Part shown: positions 35,985-48,783 of the stretch, piece after piece
Numbering within the stretch: the stretch's first letter is position 1
Layout: every line of letters begins with the position of its first letter
Assembly: GCF_029784155.1 (NCBI RefSeq)
Contig: NC_073691.1
Span: forward strand, 91,408,722 to 91,472,721
Length of the DNA stretch: 64,000 bases
Direction: 5' to 3'
Source: Uranotaenia lowii
Lineage: Eukaryota > Arthropoda > Insecta > Diptera > Culicidae
Notes under the pieces: generated by a model
The model's database searches: none
What the model was told of the DNA's origin: nothing
Seen by the model: only the letters and a program-made list of their open reading frames with translations
Translations under genes and position numbers: made by a program

Positions 35985-36229
35985 AAAAAAAAAATATCTC
36001 TTTTTATATCAAAAAAATTGTGCAAGCATAGCTTATTTATATCTCTTTTTGAAATAATAAGCTATATCAAAAAGAGATATCTTATTATTATATCTCATTT
36101 AGATAGCATGGTTTGATATCGTGCAGAACAAAACCTAACAAAAATATAACTAGTCCTAATATGAGTGCTTCGAGAATAATTTCTGTAGAATGTCACAAAT
36201 TCTCATCATTCAAAAAAAGCACGCTCCCA

Positions 36230-36440
36230 TTTTCGAAGGTGATGGAAAGTATTAGAGAAACATGAGGTATTAAAGAAAAAAAAACATAAGCCGTAAATAT
36301 TACGAATTTTTCGAAAAAAATACAACGGCTCACCGGTGAACCGTTGTATCTTTTTCGAAAATTTCATAATATTTACGGCTTATGTTCATTCTTTCATCGA
36401 TAAATCATGTTTCTCTAATTCTTGTCATCACCTTCGAAAA
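36230..36440. mobile_element. Foldback element with ~100-bp arms
   Basis: It is symmetrical about CACCGGTG at 36331-36338. Arms contain 'acataagccgtaaatatta', 'tacaacggctcac' and, at the outer end, 'ttttcgaaggtgatg'. The arms match with a few mismatches and small gaps. The phrase 'agcacgctcc(c)attttcg' occurs just outside the left arm and again at about 36501. Confidence 0.75.
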
Positions 36441-36639
36441 TCGAATATTTTCAGGTACAAGGGTGTACGAAGCGATTTCATAACATTAGTATTGATTTGT
36501 AGCACGCTCCATTTTCGATTCCTTGGGTGATTTCGGTTGAAGTCTTGTTTGAACCGTTGACCTCGATATCCGTGTTTCATAAAAAGTTGTATGCATATCA
36601 AAATAAGATATGATCATAATAATTTAAGACAATGTGAAA

Positions 36640-38440
36640 AAAATGAATATGAATATTAGGTACCCCTCCCTCCTCTCAATTTCATTTTCAGTTTAATCGG
36701 AGAGCTGATCGAGCAAATTGAACCATATTTGCCATATTAGAATATTTGTATACGAGAAATGTTTCTATCATAAATTGAAGCCTCATCTTATTTCAGTAGA
36801 AAGATATAAAGGGAGAAAGGGGGGTTTCCATACAATTTTTTGCATACCGTCAAACGGGGCATCATTCAAAAGCAGGTTTAGATGCAACATTTGTATACCA
36901 CAACACTCATTTAATTTTTATTTCAATATTCTGTAATAAAGTTATCATTGAAGGATAACAAATTGATGATGACATAGTTTTCAACATCCTGAAAGAGTTT
37001 TTTAAAGTTTTTGACTTTCATAAAAAAAATTAAAAATCGAGCTATAAATGTTCAAATTTTTACATTTCTCGATGCCTTAAAAAATTATACCTCGTATGAC
37101 GGATTGGCTCAATAATACCACCTACAAACTTTATATTACTTTCTTTATCCTATACCAACACTGTTGATGTATAAATATTTTTCGGACAATCCCCAATTTT
37201 TTTCAAATAAATATTTTTTTAATTCAGTCAGCTGACTGGGGCAAAATACAACAAAATGCAAATCAGAACTTAATCTCATTAATCGCGTTTCCATATGCTG
37301 GCATATGATTGTTTTGCATTATGCGTTTGTTGACATTAAAATTTCATCCATCCAAAGATTTATTTACATGATTTAAGATAATAGAATATTTTGTAGCATT
37401 TTTTTACCCCCAAATGTATGCAGCAGATTAACACTTTTCTCTTAAAAACAATTTTGACAGAAAAAAATGTAAAATTTAATTCGAACAACACCAAAAATAA
37501 ATGCAATTGGTGCTTTATGCGCTATGACATTACAAATGTATCAAAAACATTGAATTTTTGAAACGTTTTCATTTGATTTTTTCTTAATTACAGATTTTGT
37601 GGCAACTTACCCCTTTTCCTTAGTAGGGTGAAAATCGCATGTTTTTGTAAATTTAAAAATAACTGGTAAAACCAATAATTTTTCTGACTACGTCAATTTG
37701 GTGTCTCATCAACCTTAAAACTTTTGATGTACAAGAGGTATGATTATCTGTAAGCATTGGGATTTTAGAAGCCAATGAAGTTGAAAAGTGTTGCATGTTG
37801 CCCCAGTTGACCGTAACTCGAGAATGAATCGAGCAAATGAAACCAAATTTGGCATCAAAAAGTATTTGAGTGCGAAAAATACTTTTTCTATGTGAAAAAA
37901 TCCCTTTCTTGCAATAGGATGATGGAATTGGGAATATAGGAAGGGAAGAGGAAGCTTACATTTAACTTTTTTTTTACAAAATCCGAGAAATGGACAAAAC
38001 TTAACACGGAAAATCATTATTCTATAATTATGTGACAAACCATCCTCCTTTCATTAAGTTGGTATGTACATAGGAGGAGGGAGGCGAGCCCAATACAATT
38101 TTGTTAGCATAAGTTCGTTATTTATGCTAACGAAGCCAACAAATGGAGACAAATATGGCATGGAAAGGTACTCGATTATGAGATAGTTTCTACGATTGTT
38201 ATAGACCTTTACGCTTTACAGTGTAGAGAAAGGAGGAGGCGGATGTACAGCTTAAAAACTTATCAACCAATGGAACTATATTTGATATAAGAGAATTTTT
38301 TAAAAACGAAAAAATGGGTATGATTATTAGAGATCACGACCTCCATTCAGCAGGGGGTGAAGCGAAGGACAGGGGAGGGGGCTCTCTTATCAGTTTTTTA
38401 GCATAAATCCAGAACAAATCAAGAAAAAACAACCAACTGT
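36640..38440 (+). mobile_element. Helitron fragment (H0), both ends missing, interrupted by MITE A
   Basis: It is collinear with the interior and right part of the Helitrons at 45.2-49.2 and 56.0-58.1 kb. It shows the same ~148-bp repeats ('ccaaatttggcatc', 'acgagaaatgtttct', C-run and G-run pairs) and the block 'ccattcagcagggggtgaag'. The 5' TC end and the 3' hairpin/CTAG end are absent. Family A sits inside at 36847-37813. Confidence 0.75.
36847..37813 (-). mobile_element. Family A MITE, complete inverted copy in the Helitron fragment
   Basis: It is flanked by TA at 36845-36846 and 37814-37815. Termini are CCGTCAAACGGGGCATCAT on the left and CCAGTTGACCG on the right. The equivalent uninterrupted Helitron sequence ('gcataactcaagaatta') is present at about 57036, which shows that the target was a single TA that was duplicated. 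Confidence 0.9.
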
Positions 38441-38874
38441 CGCTAACTTGATTCGAAATATAGCATTCGAGCAGTAAGTTGTTACAGGATGCGTTTATGT
38501 AGCAACCGGTAGCAACGCGACCGGTCGTCGCTATTAGAAAATAAACAAACACAAATACCAACCTGGATGGCAACAATGGGTGCGAAAATCAGTAATCATC
38601 TAAATATCAAATTGATTTTCTACATGATTTTATTTTAAGAAAAAATCATAAAATTGCTTTAGAGAATAATAATTTGAACTGAAATCGATCCTTTGTGTTT
38701 AGTAATCTTTGATAATTACATCTTATGATCAAATTTATTGATACAAAACGATTCCATTACTAAAAAAATTATTCAACTAATATTATCATTTTTAGTTTCG
38801 TCAAATTAACGGTTTCGCCATATTCACTCTGAAATTTTTTTTGACCGTGATGAAATCGAAAAACTACTGTACAC
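38441..38874. other. Anonymous AT-rich spacer
   Basis: Nothing recognised. Confidence 0.4.
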
Positions 38875-39108
38875 AGTAAACGAAAATTACCGAGTTCGGT
38901 AATTTTTTTACCGAAATCCTAACATGTGTAAATCGTTAAACTGTTCGGTAATTTTTTCGGTAAAAAATAAACGAACATCGGTAAATGAAGAATCGATTTA
39001 CCGATGTTCGTTTATTTTTTACCAAAAAAATTACCGAACAGTTTCACGATTTACACATGTTAGGATTTCGGTAAAAAAAATTACCGAACTCGGTAATTTT
39101 CGTTTACT
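38875..39108. mobile_element. Near-perfect hairpin MITE
   Basis: Two 112-bp arms (38875-38986 and 38997-39108) are inverted copies with only a few mismatches, separated by a loop of about 10 bases. The terminus is AGTAAACGAAAATTACCGAG. 'Ttaccga' words recur throughout. No coding content. An RNA transcript through it would form one long hairpin. Confidence 0.9.
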
Positions 39109-39258
39109 TTGTATATGTTTCAAGGGGCAGTAGAAAACAGACATTTCAGTACCAAGTTTTTAATCAAGAAAACCGCAGGGAGAAGAAAAATGAAACGAGT
39201 GAAACACGTAAAGAACAACTTTAAGCTAACTCGCAAAGGATTGTTTTGGAAAAGAGTA

Positions 39259-40209
39259 CCGTAAACTGGGGGTACTTTGATCACCGGGGTAACTTTGATC
39301 AACATGAAATTTTTTCAGATAATCATCATGAACTTAGCAAAAAGTTAAAATATCTGAAAACTGTTTATTACGTTTGAAAGCCTATAAATTTAGTTACGAA
39401 TAAGTTAAATTTGGTTTTTATTAGAAGATTTTTGATATTTCTAATAATGTTATTTTAAAAACTTAAAATATCTGGTTTTTCAAAGGCTCACAAACAAACA
39501 CCTCTCCTGATCAAATTCAAGCATTTAGGAGCAAATGGGTTGTTTAATGTGAAAGTTCAAGTTTTTTCTTTGTTTAGGTTTAGTTTAAGTGTTATTTTTA
39601 AGGTCATTTGGTGATAATGTTTTTATATTGAAAAAAAAAACGGTGTATTTCCATGAGAAACCCCGTATAGTAAAAATGGTTAAAACCCTATCAAATGGTT
39701 CAATTTGAAGAAAAAAAAATACATGGGAACAGTGCGAGGATCTAGGGAATTGCATAAAGGTAAAATTTTATTTGTTTTTAAGGCCAAAAAAAATTGAGAA
39801 ATGTTTATAATTTTTACCCCTAGATGTATGCAGCAACATGGTCCATCTTATGACTATAAATGTTTTAGAAAAAAAAACGTTGAAAAACTGGTTATAGTCC
39901 TAACAGAAATTACTGTTATTAATGTTTATGCTTTGTGTGCTTATTGGCACCATAACAAAATTTTTGAAGATGTTGCGGTACTTAAAAACCACAGTGATCA
40001 AAGTCACCCCGAAACTCGAAATCCGGTTTTGTAACAAACATTCAATTATTACCACCAATGTCTTTTGAATTTACTACAATCAATGATCATGTTTAATACT
40101 CCTCACCTCAGTAAGGGTTTTAAAAATTTTAGATATTACGAAAAAGCAACCTCTACCAAAATATTCAAAAATGAATGAAAAAAGTGATCAAAGTTCCCCC
40201 AGTTTACGG
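39259..40209 (+). mobile_element. Family B MITE, complete copy
   Basis: It is flanked by TA at 39257-39258 and 40210-40211. The left terminus is CCGTAAACTGGGGGTACTTT; the right, inverted, is CCGTAAACTGGGGGAAC. It is 951 bp and serves as the reference for the copies at 3843 and 6657. No coding content. Confidence 0.85.
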
Positions 40210-40839
40210 TACCTAATTTTTTTTTCACTTAAAAAAATTCGTCCAACTTCATTTATTTACCAGAAAAATATTTCACATTGAAAGTCAGTTAAAGTAATTC
40301 AAAAAAAAGTTATAAAAAAGTTGATATACCGTTTCGTAATGTTTGTGAGTAATAATTAACATGCGTCTTCGCTGCTGGCCGCCGGCTACCCTTGCAGGTA
40401 TTCTAAAAAAGTTTTATTCTAGGAATTACCACTTCAAATTTTAGCTTCTTTTTATGGAATATTCAGTTTTGTCCAGAAACTAAAATTTTCATTTGTTACA
40501 AGTTAAATGCTAAAATAACAAGTGGAATCTCAAGTTAAAGATATTTTAGCAAACTCTGTCGATCGGGGCCTTTTTTCATCCGTCACAAAACAACACAAAT
40601 TTAGAACCGTAGCAACATGCATTACCACACGGAGAAAATTTGAAGTAGGCTGAAAATCCCATGTCGAATATAAAACTTAAGCAAAATTTTCTTTGTGGTC
40701 AAAGAAATGTAACTTCAATAATGAGGTGAACTGTTTACTTTCAAAACACGAACTTTTTTTTAGTTAAGACGTGAACCTACGGTTGATGAACGAATGTTCA
40801 GAGCTGCATCCGTTTCTCAAAATGTGGAATGTCAAGAGT
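40210..40839. other. Anonymous DNA
   Basis: Nothing recognised. Confidence 0.4.
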
Positions 40840-40995
40840 TGGGGCCCTTTACATAAAGTGTAGTCTCCTTAAATTTTCAAAATATCACTATTTTTCAACC
40901 CACTGGAATGCTTCTAATTCATCAACGGGATCGAGTATCGACCTAATTTTTGAAGTATATAAACTTGAAATTGCAAATTATACAAAAAACTGATT
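40840..40995 (-). repeat. Family C fragment
   Basis: 'Aatgcttctaattcatcaac' and 'ctaatttttgaagtatataaact' match the interior of family C at about 12190-12250 (and, inverted, 7780-7840). Both termini are missing. Confidence 0.55.
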
Positions 40996-41010
40996 ATGAC
41001 CCATTCCAGC

Positions 41011-43287
41011 GTGACGTCACAACGTTTGCAAAACAATTTTTTGGTATATTGTATGTAAGTTTTACAGGTCATATCGCACATTGTTAAAAATTGTACATTA
41101 TAAGGTCAAAATTTAATTCTCTGCAATTTGAAACCAAATGTATTTGTATAGAATAAATGACGAATCGTGACGTCACAACGCGCCTCTTTTCCACTTTTCA
41201 GTTTTTTTTTACAACGCCGCAATTTTCTGCTCTTCTATTTGATCAAATTTTATGAAAATTTCAGGAAAGTGTCGATTCATTACAACCAACAAATCACTGT
41301 TTTTGATTTTTTCAAATGTTGATTTCAATTTATTTTAGAGCGATTCAGTTTCGTGACGTCACAACGCACCATTTTCTTAAGCAGGGTTTTGCAAAGCGTT
41401 GTGAAGTCACGAAATTTTATGGTTAGCTACATGAAATAAATCAAAGTATAATCTTAAAATGAATGCTTAATTTACTTAAAATGCTTAAAAACTTAATAAA
41501 TAATGTGATTTGGTGATGAAATCGATTCCCATTTATTCCCAAAAATTAAAAGGAATTAAATCTCAAAGGCCCACATAAGCAGATAAGTTTTGCAATACTT
41601 TTAGCATCAATTTCATTCGAAGTTTTTTTGTGCTATCATGTGAATATTATTTAGGACAAAACTAAAACTAAAAAATATTTAATCGTAAAAGCAATGAAAC
41701 GTGTTTCTGAATCTTTTTAATCTTCAATTGCAAAGGAAAGGCAAAATAAATGATAATTTCAAAGCCTTCGATCTTTTCAAAGATAGTTAATCGACTATAG
41801 AGTGCCTAAATCAGCCATCTAATAAAAATCTTATAAGTTGCAAGCTTAAATAGATCTTAGGCCTAACACAGAATCCAGTGCCAAATTTGGGGATTGGCCC
41901 GAGGAAATAGAGGGCACAATGAGCCTTAAATTTGTATGGAATTATGAGAAATTGGGTATGGAAAGACATGAAAACCAAGTTATGCACCAATTTCTGAAGT
42001 CCCTATCGGCTGATTTGTTTTAATTATAGTCATTCACAAAACTTTCATTATGACAAATAGTTTATCTCAAGATCCCATTTCAAAAATGGTTTAGTTAAAA
42101 AGGTTTTTGAGTTTCAAAAATAAGATGGGTCAAATACAAAAAATACCTGAATGATCGTTAATCGACGTTAATTTTGAACATTATAGCTGTTTTATGATAA
42201 CCTCTAATCGAAACGCGTTCCTCAGATGAAATATTGTCATAATCAAAGCTTTAAAAAACTCAAATTAAAAGAAAAATTGGTTGATAAAGATCAAAATTAT
42301 TGACGAAAAACGGTTTTTTTTATCATGCCGAACAAAATCTACATAATTCCATACAAACTTCAGGTGCGTTGCACAACCCCTTTCCTTAGAATAATCTGGC
42401 CCAAATTTTGCAGACCTTGTGCTAGTACATATTTGAATTTATTTAATTTTGTAATTAAGTTCGAAGTCTCTTTTGTGAGATTTTATGTGAACACGGGGTT
42501 CGATTTGGATTTTCTAGTGACATTCTTTGCGGTGGAAATTTCAATAAGGGCAGTTTTTTATTAAAATAATTTAATTAATTTTATTTATTAATTTTCTATG
42601 AAAATCTTATGAATTTTTAAATAAAAAAAAATTAATCTATTAAGTTTACCATGTTCAAAGAATTTTTTTGAATCTCATTACATTTATTTCATGGAACTTA
42701 TTTTGTTTCAACATAATGCCAGAAAGAAATAGAAGCTACTAGCGGTGTTTATCATTCTAACATAGATATATGAAGAACTTGATCTTTTGCAAGATTTTTA
42801 TTCAAATCACAGATAACTACCTACTTTATGATTCACAAATATTCTTTTACAAAATCGATGAGGATTTCATTTGTTTGATAGTTTGTTTATTCTTGAATCA
42901 AGCGTTTTTAAGCGCTGTTTTATATGTTTTATTAGAAATGTTTGAAAACAACTGAGTTAATGCAAAAAAAAAATTAGTTTCTTTAAAAACATGATAATAG
43001 AAATCGTTTATTGAAGCATATTGTTGTGTTGAACGTGTATTGAAGAAATACTATCATGGTGTTGAAGTTAAAAGTCTTGAACGTTTACGAAGAACAGTAA
43101 ATAAATTTTCGTGACGTCACAACGCATTTTTTACCCGGGTGCAACTCACAACCTGCTAAACCGATTTTAAATCCAAAAATTGCATTAAATTTTACTCAAA
43201 AAGTTTGAAGAGACCTTGAATTTTCGACAATTTGTGAAATTTCAGTAAATCATAAATTTAAAAACAGTAGAATTTTCGTGACGTCAC
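41011..43287. repeat. Cluster of GTGACGTCAC palindromes
   Basis: The exact decamer occurs at 41011, 41167, 41353, 43111 and 43278. A one-mismatch copy (GTGAAGTCAC, with its flanks in the opposite orientation) lies at 41401. The longer consensus is TTTCGTGACGTCACAACGC. Spacing inside the two groups is 156, 186 and 167 bp. Flanking AT-rich sequence is only weakly similar between units. The core TGACGTCA is the consensus for CREB/ATF proteins, but a transposon-internal motif is equally possible. Confidence 0.7.
42215..42450 (+). repeat. Dispersed repeat F, copy 3
   Basis: It is collinear with about 5335-5530 ('agatgaaatattgtcataat', 'ttattgacgaaaaacgg', 'tctggcccaaattttg'). It lies between the two groups of GTGACGTCAC motifs. 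Confidence 0.5.
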
Positions 43288-43603
43288 TACGCTTAAAAAT
43301 AGATAGCTTTATCAACGATTCTAGAGCGTAAACTTGCAGTGACTGTTATTTATCTTATATAATGCTTAAAAGATGGCTTTTCTACCATCATTTTACAATA
43401 ATTTTTTTGACATAGCTAGATTTTTTACAAAGTTATGTTATAAATAAAAAATATGTGCAAAAATCAGTTTAATTTGGTACCAAAATTTTTAAATTTCAAC
43501 GTTAACAGACTTAATTCTAAAAAAAGGTAGGAGAAAATCTTTTAATGGAAAATGGCACTCAAGAAATAACCTTTCTAACGCTATGTAATTTATTTTTGGA
43601 TAA

Positions 43604-45233
43604 TCTAATATATAAAGATGAGTTGGACTATATATGTTTGTTTGTTTGTATGCACCTTATACAAATCCACACCGCTTAACCGATCGGCCTGAAATTTGGT
43701 ACAGTTATGTATTTGGACCATGGTAAGGTTTTAGTGATAGTTTTGAGCCCCTCCCATCTAAGAAAAGGGACCCTCCAATACAACTTTCGTTTTTTCTTCC
43801 ACGAACCAAAAGTCATGGCACCATTTTGTCGACCGATTTTCGTTTCCTTTGGCGGGATTGTTTTCACCACCCCCATGGACTGGGCGTTAGAAACGACCAT
43901 CTAGAGTTCACGTGTACTGGATAGCAAATCAAAGCTTGCTGAGGATTCAAAATTTTAAAGGGAACATTTTGGCGGGTGTTTTTTGTCAATCTACTTCAAA
44001 GCACGTGAAACCGGTACGAGATATCTGGATGCCATAATATGCCTACATTTTGAGTTTAAATATCTAACTAGCCTGTTAGGAATATAGATATTGACAAGAA
44101 TTGTACATAGTGTTTATCAAAGCTCTTTACCGGCGCTGGGGGGCTTTGAAGGTCTACAAAAACAAACAGTGAACTGAACAGTGAACAATGAATTGACTTT
44201 TTCAGCTGAACAACTATTTGGGCTGAACGTTGAAAAACTTATGAACCGATTTTCATAAATTCCAGCTTTTAAGAGCCAACCATTTTAATATTTATGGGAT
44301 TTTTCATAGAGAAAGAAAAATTTATGAGATTCGGCTTTCAGCCTCTTAGATAGCCTTCGAGGAATTCAAACGGAAGTTTAGGAAATTGATTAAGAAATTA
44401 AATCTAAGGTTTTAAGTTTTATACAATTCACTTTCATTGACAAATTTCTAACTTTTGAGTCATTTTTGATAATCAATGTGATTTGACAACATTGATCACT
44501 TTTCACAATAATTAATGGGATGATTGTGTCCAACAATGGAAACATTGAAATATAACTCAAATGAAATCTATTTCATAGCATTATAATGGTTATTTCGGTC
44601 CAGAGATAGTTTGTTCTCGATAACTTTAAAAAACTATTAGTGGAACTTTTAACGTTTAAGTACTCATAAAGCAGTGTGATTTTAAAAGCACACATACAAT
44701 TAAAACATGCAATGTGAGTTTTGAACATAATTCAACAAGATTCGAAAGTCTTTTTTGAAAATTTCTAAGTAACTAAAACTGGAATATACCATTGTACAGG
44801 GAGATCATGTAACTTGAAAATTGTAATGATTTCCAAAAGAAGTTTATATTGAATGGGGGATGTGAAAGTAGAAAAAAAAAACAGTTTAATCAGCTGAAGA
44901 TATCAGGTTAATGGCTATTCAAGCTTCCTTAGAAATGGTGGGTGAAAAAAATGTTTGTTATGATAGGATGAACAAGCATTCTAGGGAAATAGTTTAAATT
45001 TCTTTAAATACAAACAATTTTATTTAAATTATGAACACGAGAAAAACAATAAATATTCTCAATCAAAACATAAAAAAGACTAACAAAACTTACATAGCTC
45101 GCATGGCCTAAAATTGGCGAAATTTCTTATATCTAATGATGAATACAAAGCTTCCAAAATTTCGAAAAGTCCAACGACTCATTTTGATTTATATTTTATG
45201 CGAACCCGAGCAAGGCCGGGTAAAATCAGCTAG
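43604..45233 (+). mobile_element. Helitron H1 (non-autonomous)
   Basis: The 5' end TCTAATATATAAAGATGAG is preceded by A (43603). The 3' end has the hairpin ACCCGAGCAAGGCCGGGT (45204-45221) and, 8 bases later, CTAG followed by T. TC at the 5' end, CTRR at the 3' end and a short subterminal hairpin are the hallmarks of Helitrons, which move by rolling-circle replication. No Rep/helicase frame is present. It is a different subfamily from the next four. Confidence 0.85.
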
Positions 45234-48200
45234 TCTATCTATATATATATAAAAATGAATTTCTGTCTGTCTGTCTGTTCCCTATAGACTCGGAAACTAC
45301 TGAACCGATTTGCGTGAAACTTGGCAGGTTGGGGTATTGGAGGCCGGGGAAGGTTCCTATTGTGGTTTGAGACCCCTCCCTCTCTCATGAAGGGGGGGAG
45401 GGGCCTCCCAAACAAAAGACAATTTTTTGCATAACTCGAGAACCCATCAAGCAAATGGTATCATATTTGGCATGGGGTGGTATTTGGGAACGAGGAGTTT
45501 TTCTATGAATATTTGGTACCCCTCCCTCCTTTCAGTGGCACGATAGGAAGGGGGGAGGGGGGCTACCTTACAATTTTTCATATAACTCGAGAACTAATCA
45601 AGATATTGGATCCAAATTTGGCATGTGAAGGTATTTGGATACGAAAAATATTTCAATGATTATTTGAGACCCCTCCCTCTTTCCAGTTGAAAGGGGGAGG
45701 GGCCTCTTTCATATTTTTTTACATAGTTCAAAAACTAATAAAGCAATTTGAACCAAATTTGGCATGGGAGAGTATTTGGATACGAAAAATATTTCTATGA
45801 TAATTTGAGACCCCTCCCTCTTTCCAGTAGGGAGATATAAAGGAGGAGGGGGCTCTTTTATAGTTTTCAACATAACTAAGAAAGTAATTAAGCAAATGGA
45901 ACCAAACTTGGCATGGGCGGGTATTTGGGAACGTGACATGTTCTAATGATTGTTTGAGACCCCTTCCTTCTTACAGCGGGGAGAAAGGAAAGAGGGAGGG
46001 AAGTTTGATACAATTTTTACTGCATAGCTCAAGAACTAAAACAGCAAATGGAACCAAATTTGGCATGGAACGATATTTGGGTACGAGAAATGCTTCTATG
46101 AATATGAATATCCCTCACTCTTTCGAAGAGGTGGATGAAAAGGGGGAGGCGAGGTCTCCCTTACAATTTTCAGTATAACTGGAGAGCTGATCAAGCAAAT
46201 TGAACCATATTTGACATGTGAGTGTATTTGGATACGAGAAATGTTTCTATTGTAAATTGAAGCCGTACCTTTAAAGCGGTAAGGTATAAAGGAAGAAGTA
46301 GGGGTTTCCATTTTTTTTTCATCACTCGAGAATTAATCGAGCAAATGAAACCAAATTTGGCATCAAAAAGTATTTGTGTACGAAAAATACTTTTATGAAA
46401 TTAAGTTATCACCCCTCTATTGAAAGAAGAGAACGGAAAGGGGGATGGTACTCCCTTTCAAGTTTATACAAAACTCAAAAATTTACTACGTAAATAAAAC
46501 CAAATTTGGCATGGCATAGAATATAGGAAGGGAAGAGGGAAGCTTACATTTAACTTTTATTTTACAAAATCCGAGAAATGGACAATACTTAATATGGAAA
46601 ATCATTTTGGTATGACTCTATGATTATTTGAAACATCATCCTCCTTTCAGTGAGAAGGTACATGGGAGGAGGGAGGTGAGCCCAATACAATTTTGTTGGC
46701 ATATGTTCTCAATTTATGCTTACGAAGCCAACAAATAGAAACAAATATGGCATGGAAAGGTACTTGGTTACGAGATATGTTTCTACGATTGTTATAGACT
46801 CTTATGCTTTATAGTGTAGAGAGGGAAAGAAAGAAAGGGGCTCCATACAATTTTTGTTGTAAAGCTTAAATACTTATCAACCAATGGAACTATATTTGAT
46901 ATAAGATGATTTTTGGGAACAAAAAAAATATTTATTAAAGACTAGCTGACCCGGTGTGCTTTGCTACACCTTTCAGAATCAAATAATATTTTCAGAAATC
47001 ATTCAAATTTTTGTTTTTGGTATTATTTTAAATCAATTAACCCCCCCCTGTCCTTCCCTTCACCCCCTGCTGAATGGAGATTGTAATTTTTAATAAATAT
47101 TTTTTTCGTTCCCAAAAATCATCTTATATCAAATATAGTTCCATTGGTTGATAAGTATTTAAGCTTTACAACAAAAATTGTATGGAGCCCCTTTCTTTCT
47201 TTCCCTCTCTACACTATAAAGCATAAGAGTCTATAACAATCGTAGATACATATCTCGTAACCAAGTACCTTTCCATGCCATATTTGTTTCTATTTGTTGG
47301 CTTCGTAAGCATAAATTGAGAACATATGCCAACAAAATTGTATTGGGCTCACCTCCCTCCTCCCATGTACCTTCTCACTGAAAGGAGGATGATGTGTCAA
47401 ATAATCATAGAGTCATACCAAAATGATTTTCCATATTAAGTATTGTCCATTTCTCGGATTTTGTAAAATAAAAGCTAAATGTAAGCTTCCCTCTTCCCTT
47501 CCTATATTCCATGCCATGCCAAATTTGGTTTTATTTACGTAGTAAATTTTTGAGTTTTGTATAAACTTGAAAGGGAGTACCATCCCCCTTTCCGTTCTCT
47601 TCTTTCAATAGAGGGGTGATAACTTAATTTCATAAAAGTATTTTTCGTACACAAATACTTTTTGATGCCAAATTTGGTTTCATTTGCTCGATTAATTCTC
47701 GAGTGATGGAAAAAAAAATGGAAACCCCTACTTCTTCCTTTATATCTTACCGCTTTAAAGGTACGGCTTCAATTTACAATAGAAACATTTCTCGTATCCA
47801 AATACACTCACATGTCAAATATGGTTCAATTTGCTTGATCAGCTCTCCAGTTATACTGAAAATTGTAAGGGAGACCTCGCCTCCCCCTTTTCATCCACCT
47901 CTTCGAAAGAGTGAGGGATATTCATATTCATAGAAGCATTTCTCGTACCCAAATATCGTTCCATGCCAAATTTGGTTCCATTTGCTGTTTTAGTTCTTGA
48001 GCTATGCAGTAAAAATTGTATCAAACTTCCCTCCCTCTTTCCTTTCTCCCCGCTGTAAGAAGGAAGGGGTCTCAAACAATCATTAGAACATGTCACGTTC
48101 CCAAATACCCGCCCATGCCAAGTTTGGTTCCATTTGCTTAATTACTTTCTTAGTTATGTTGAAAACTATAAAAGAGCCCCCTCCCCCTTTATATCTCCCT

Positions 48201-48750
48201 ACTGGAAAGAGGGAGGGGTCTCAAATTATCATAGAAATATTTTTCGTATCCAAATACTCTCCCATGCCAAATTTGGTTCAAATTGCTTTATTAGTTTTTG
48301 AACTATGTAAAAAAATATGAAAGAGGCCCCTCCCCCTTTCAACTGGAAAGAGGGAGGGGTCTCAAATAATCATTGAAATATTTTTCGTATCCAAATACCT
48401 TCACATGCCAAATTTGGATCCAATATCTTGATTAGTTCTCGAGTTATATGAAAAATTGTAAGGTAGCCCCCCTCCCCCCTTCCTATCGTGCCACTGAAAG
48501 GAGGGAGGGGTACCAAATATTCATAGAAAAACTCCTCGTTCCCAAATACCACCCCATGCCAAATATGATACCATTTGCTTGATGGGTTCTCGAGTTATGC
48601 AAAAAATTGTCTTTTGTTTGGGAGGCCCCTCCCCCCCTTCATGAGAGAGGGAGGGGTCTCAAACCACAATAGGAACCTTCCCCGGCCTCCAATACCCCAA
48701 CCTGCCAAGTTTCACGCAAATCGGTTCAGTAGTTTCCGAGTCTATAGGGA

Positions 48751-48783
<33 letters not shown>

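Noticed and set aside
45709..48320. Pairs of identical 60-85-codon frames on both strands
   Set aside because: They come from the inverted Helitron copies H2 and H3 and their internal repeats. Identity reflects recent duplication, not coding constraint.
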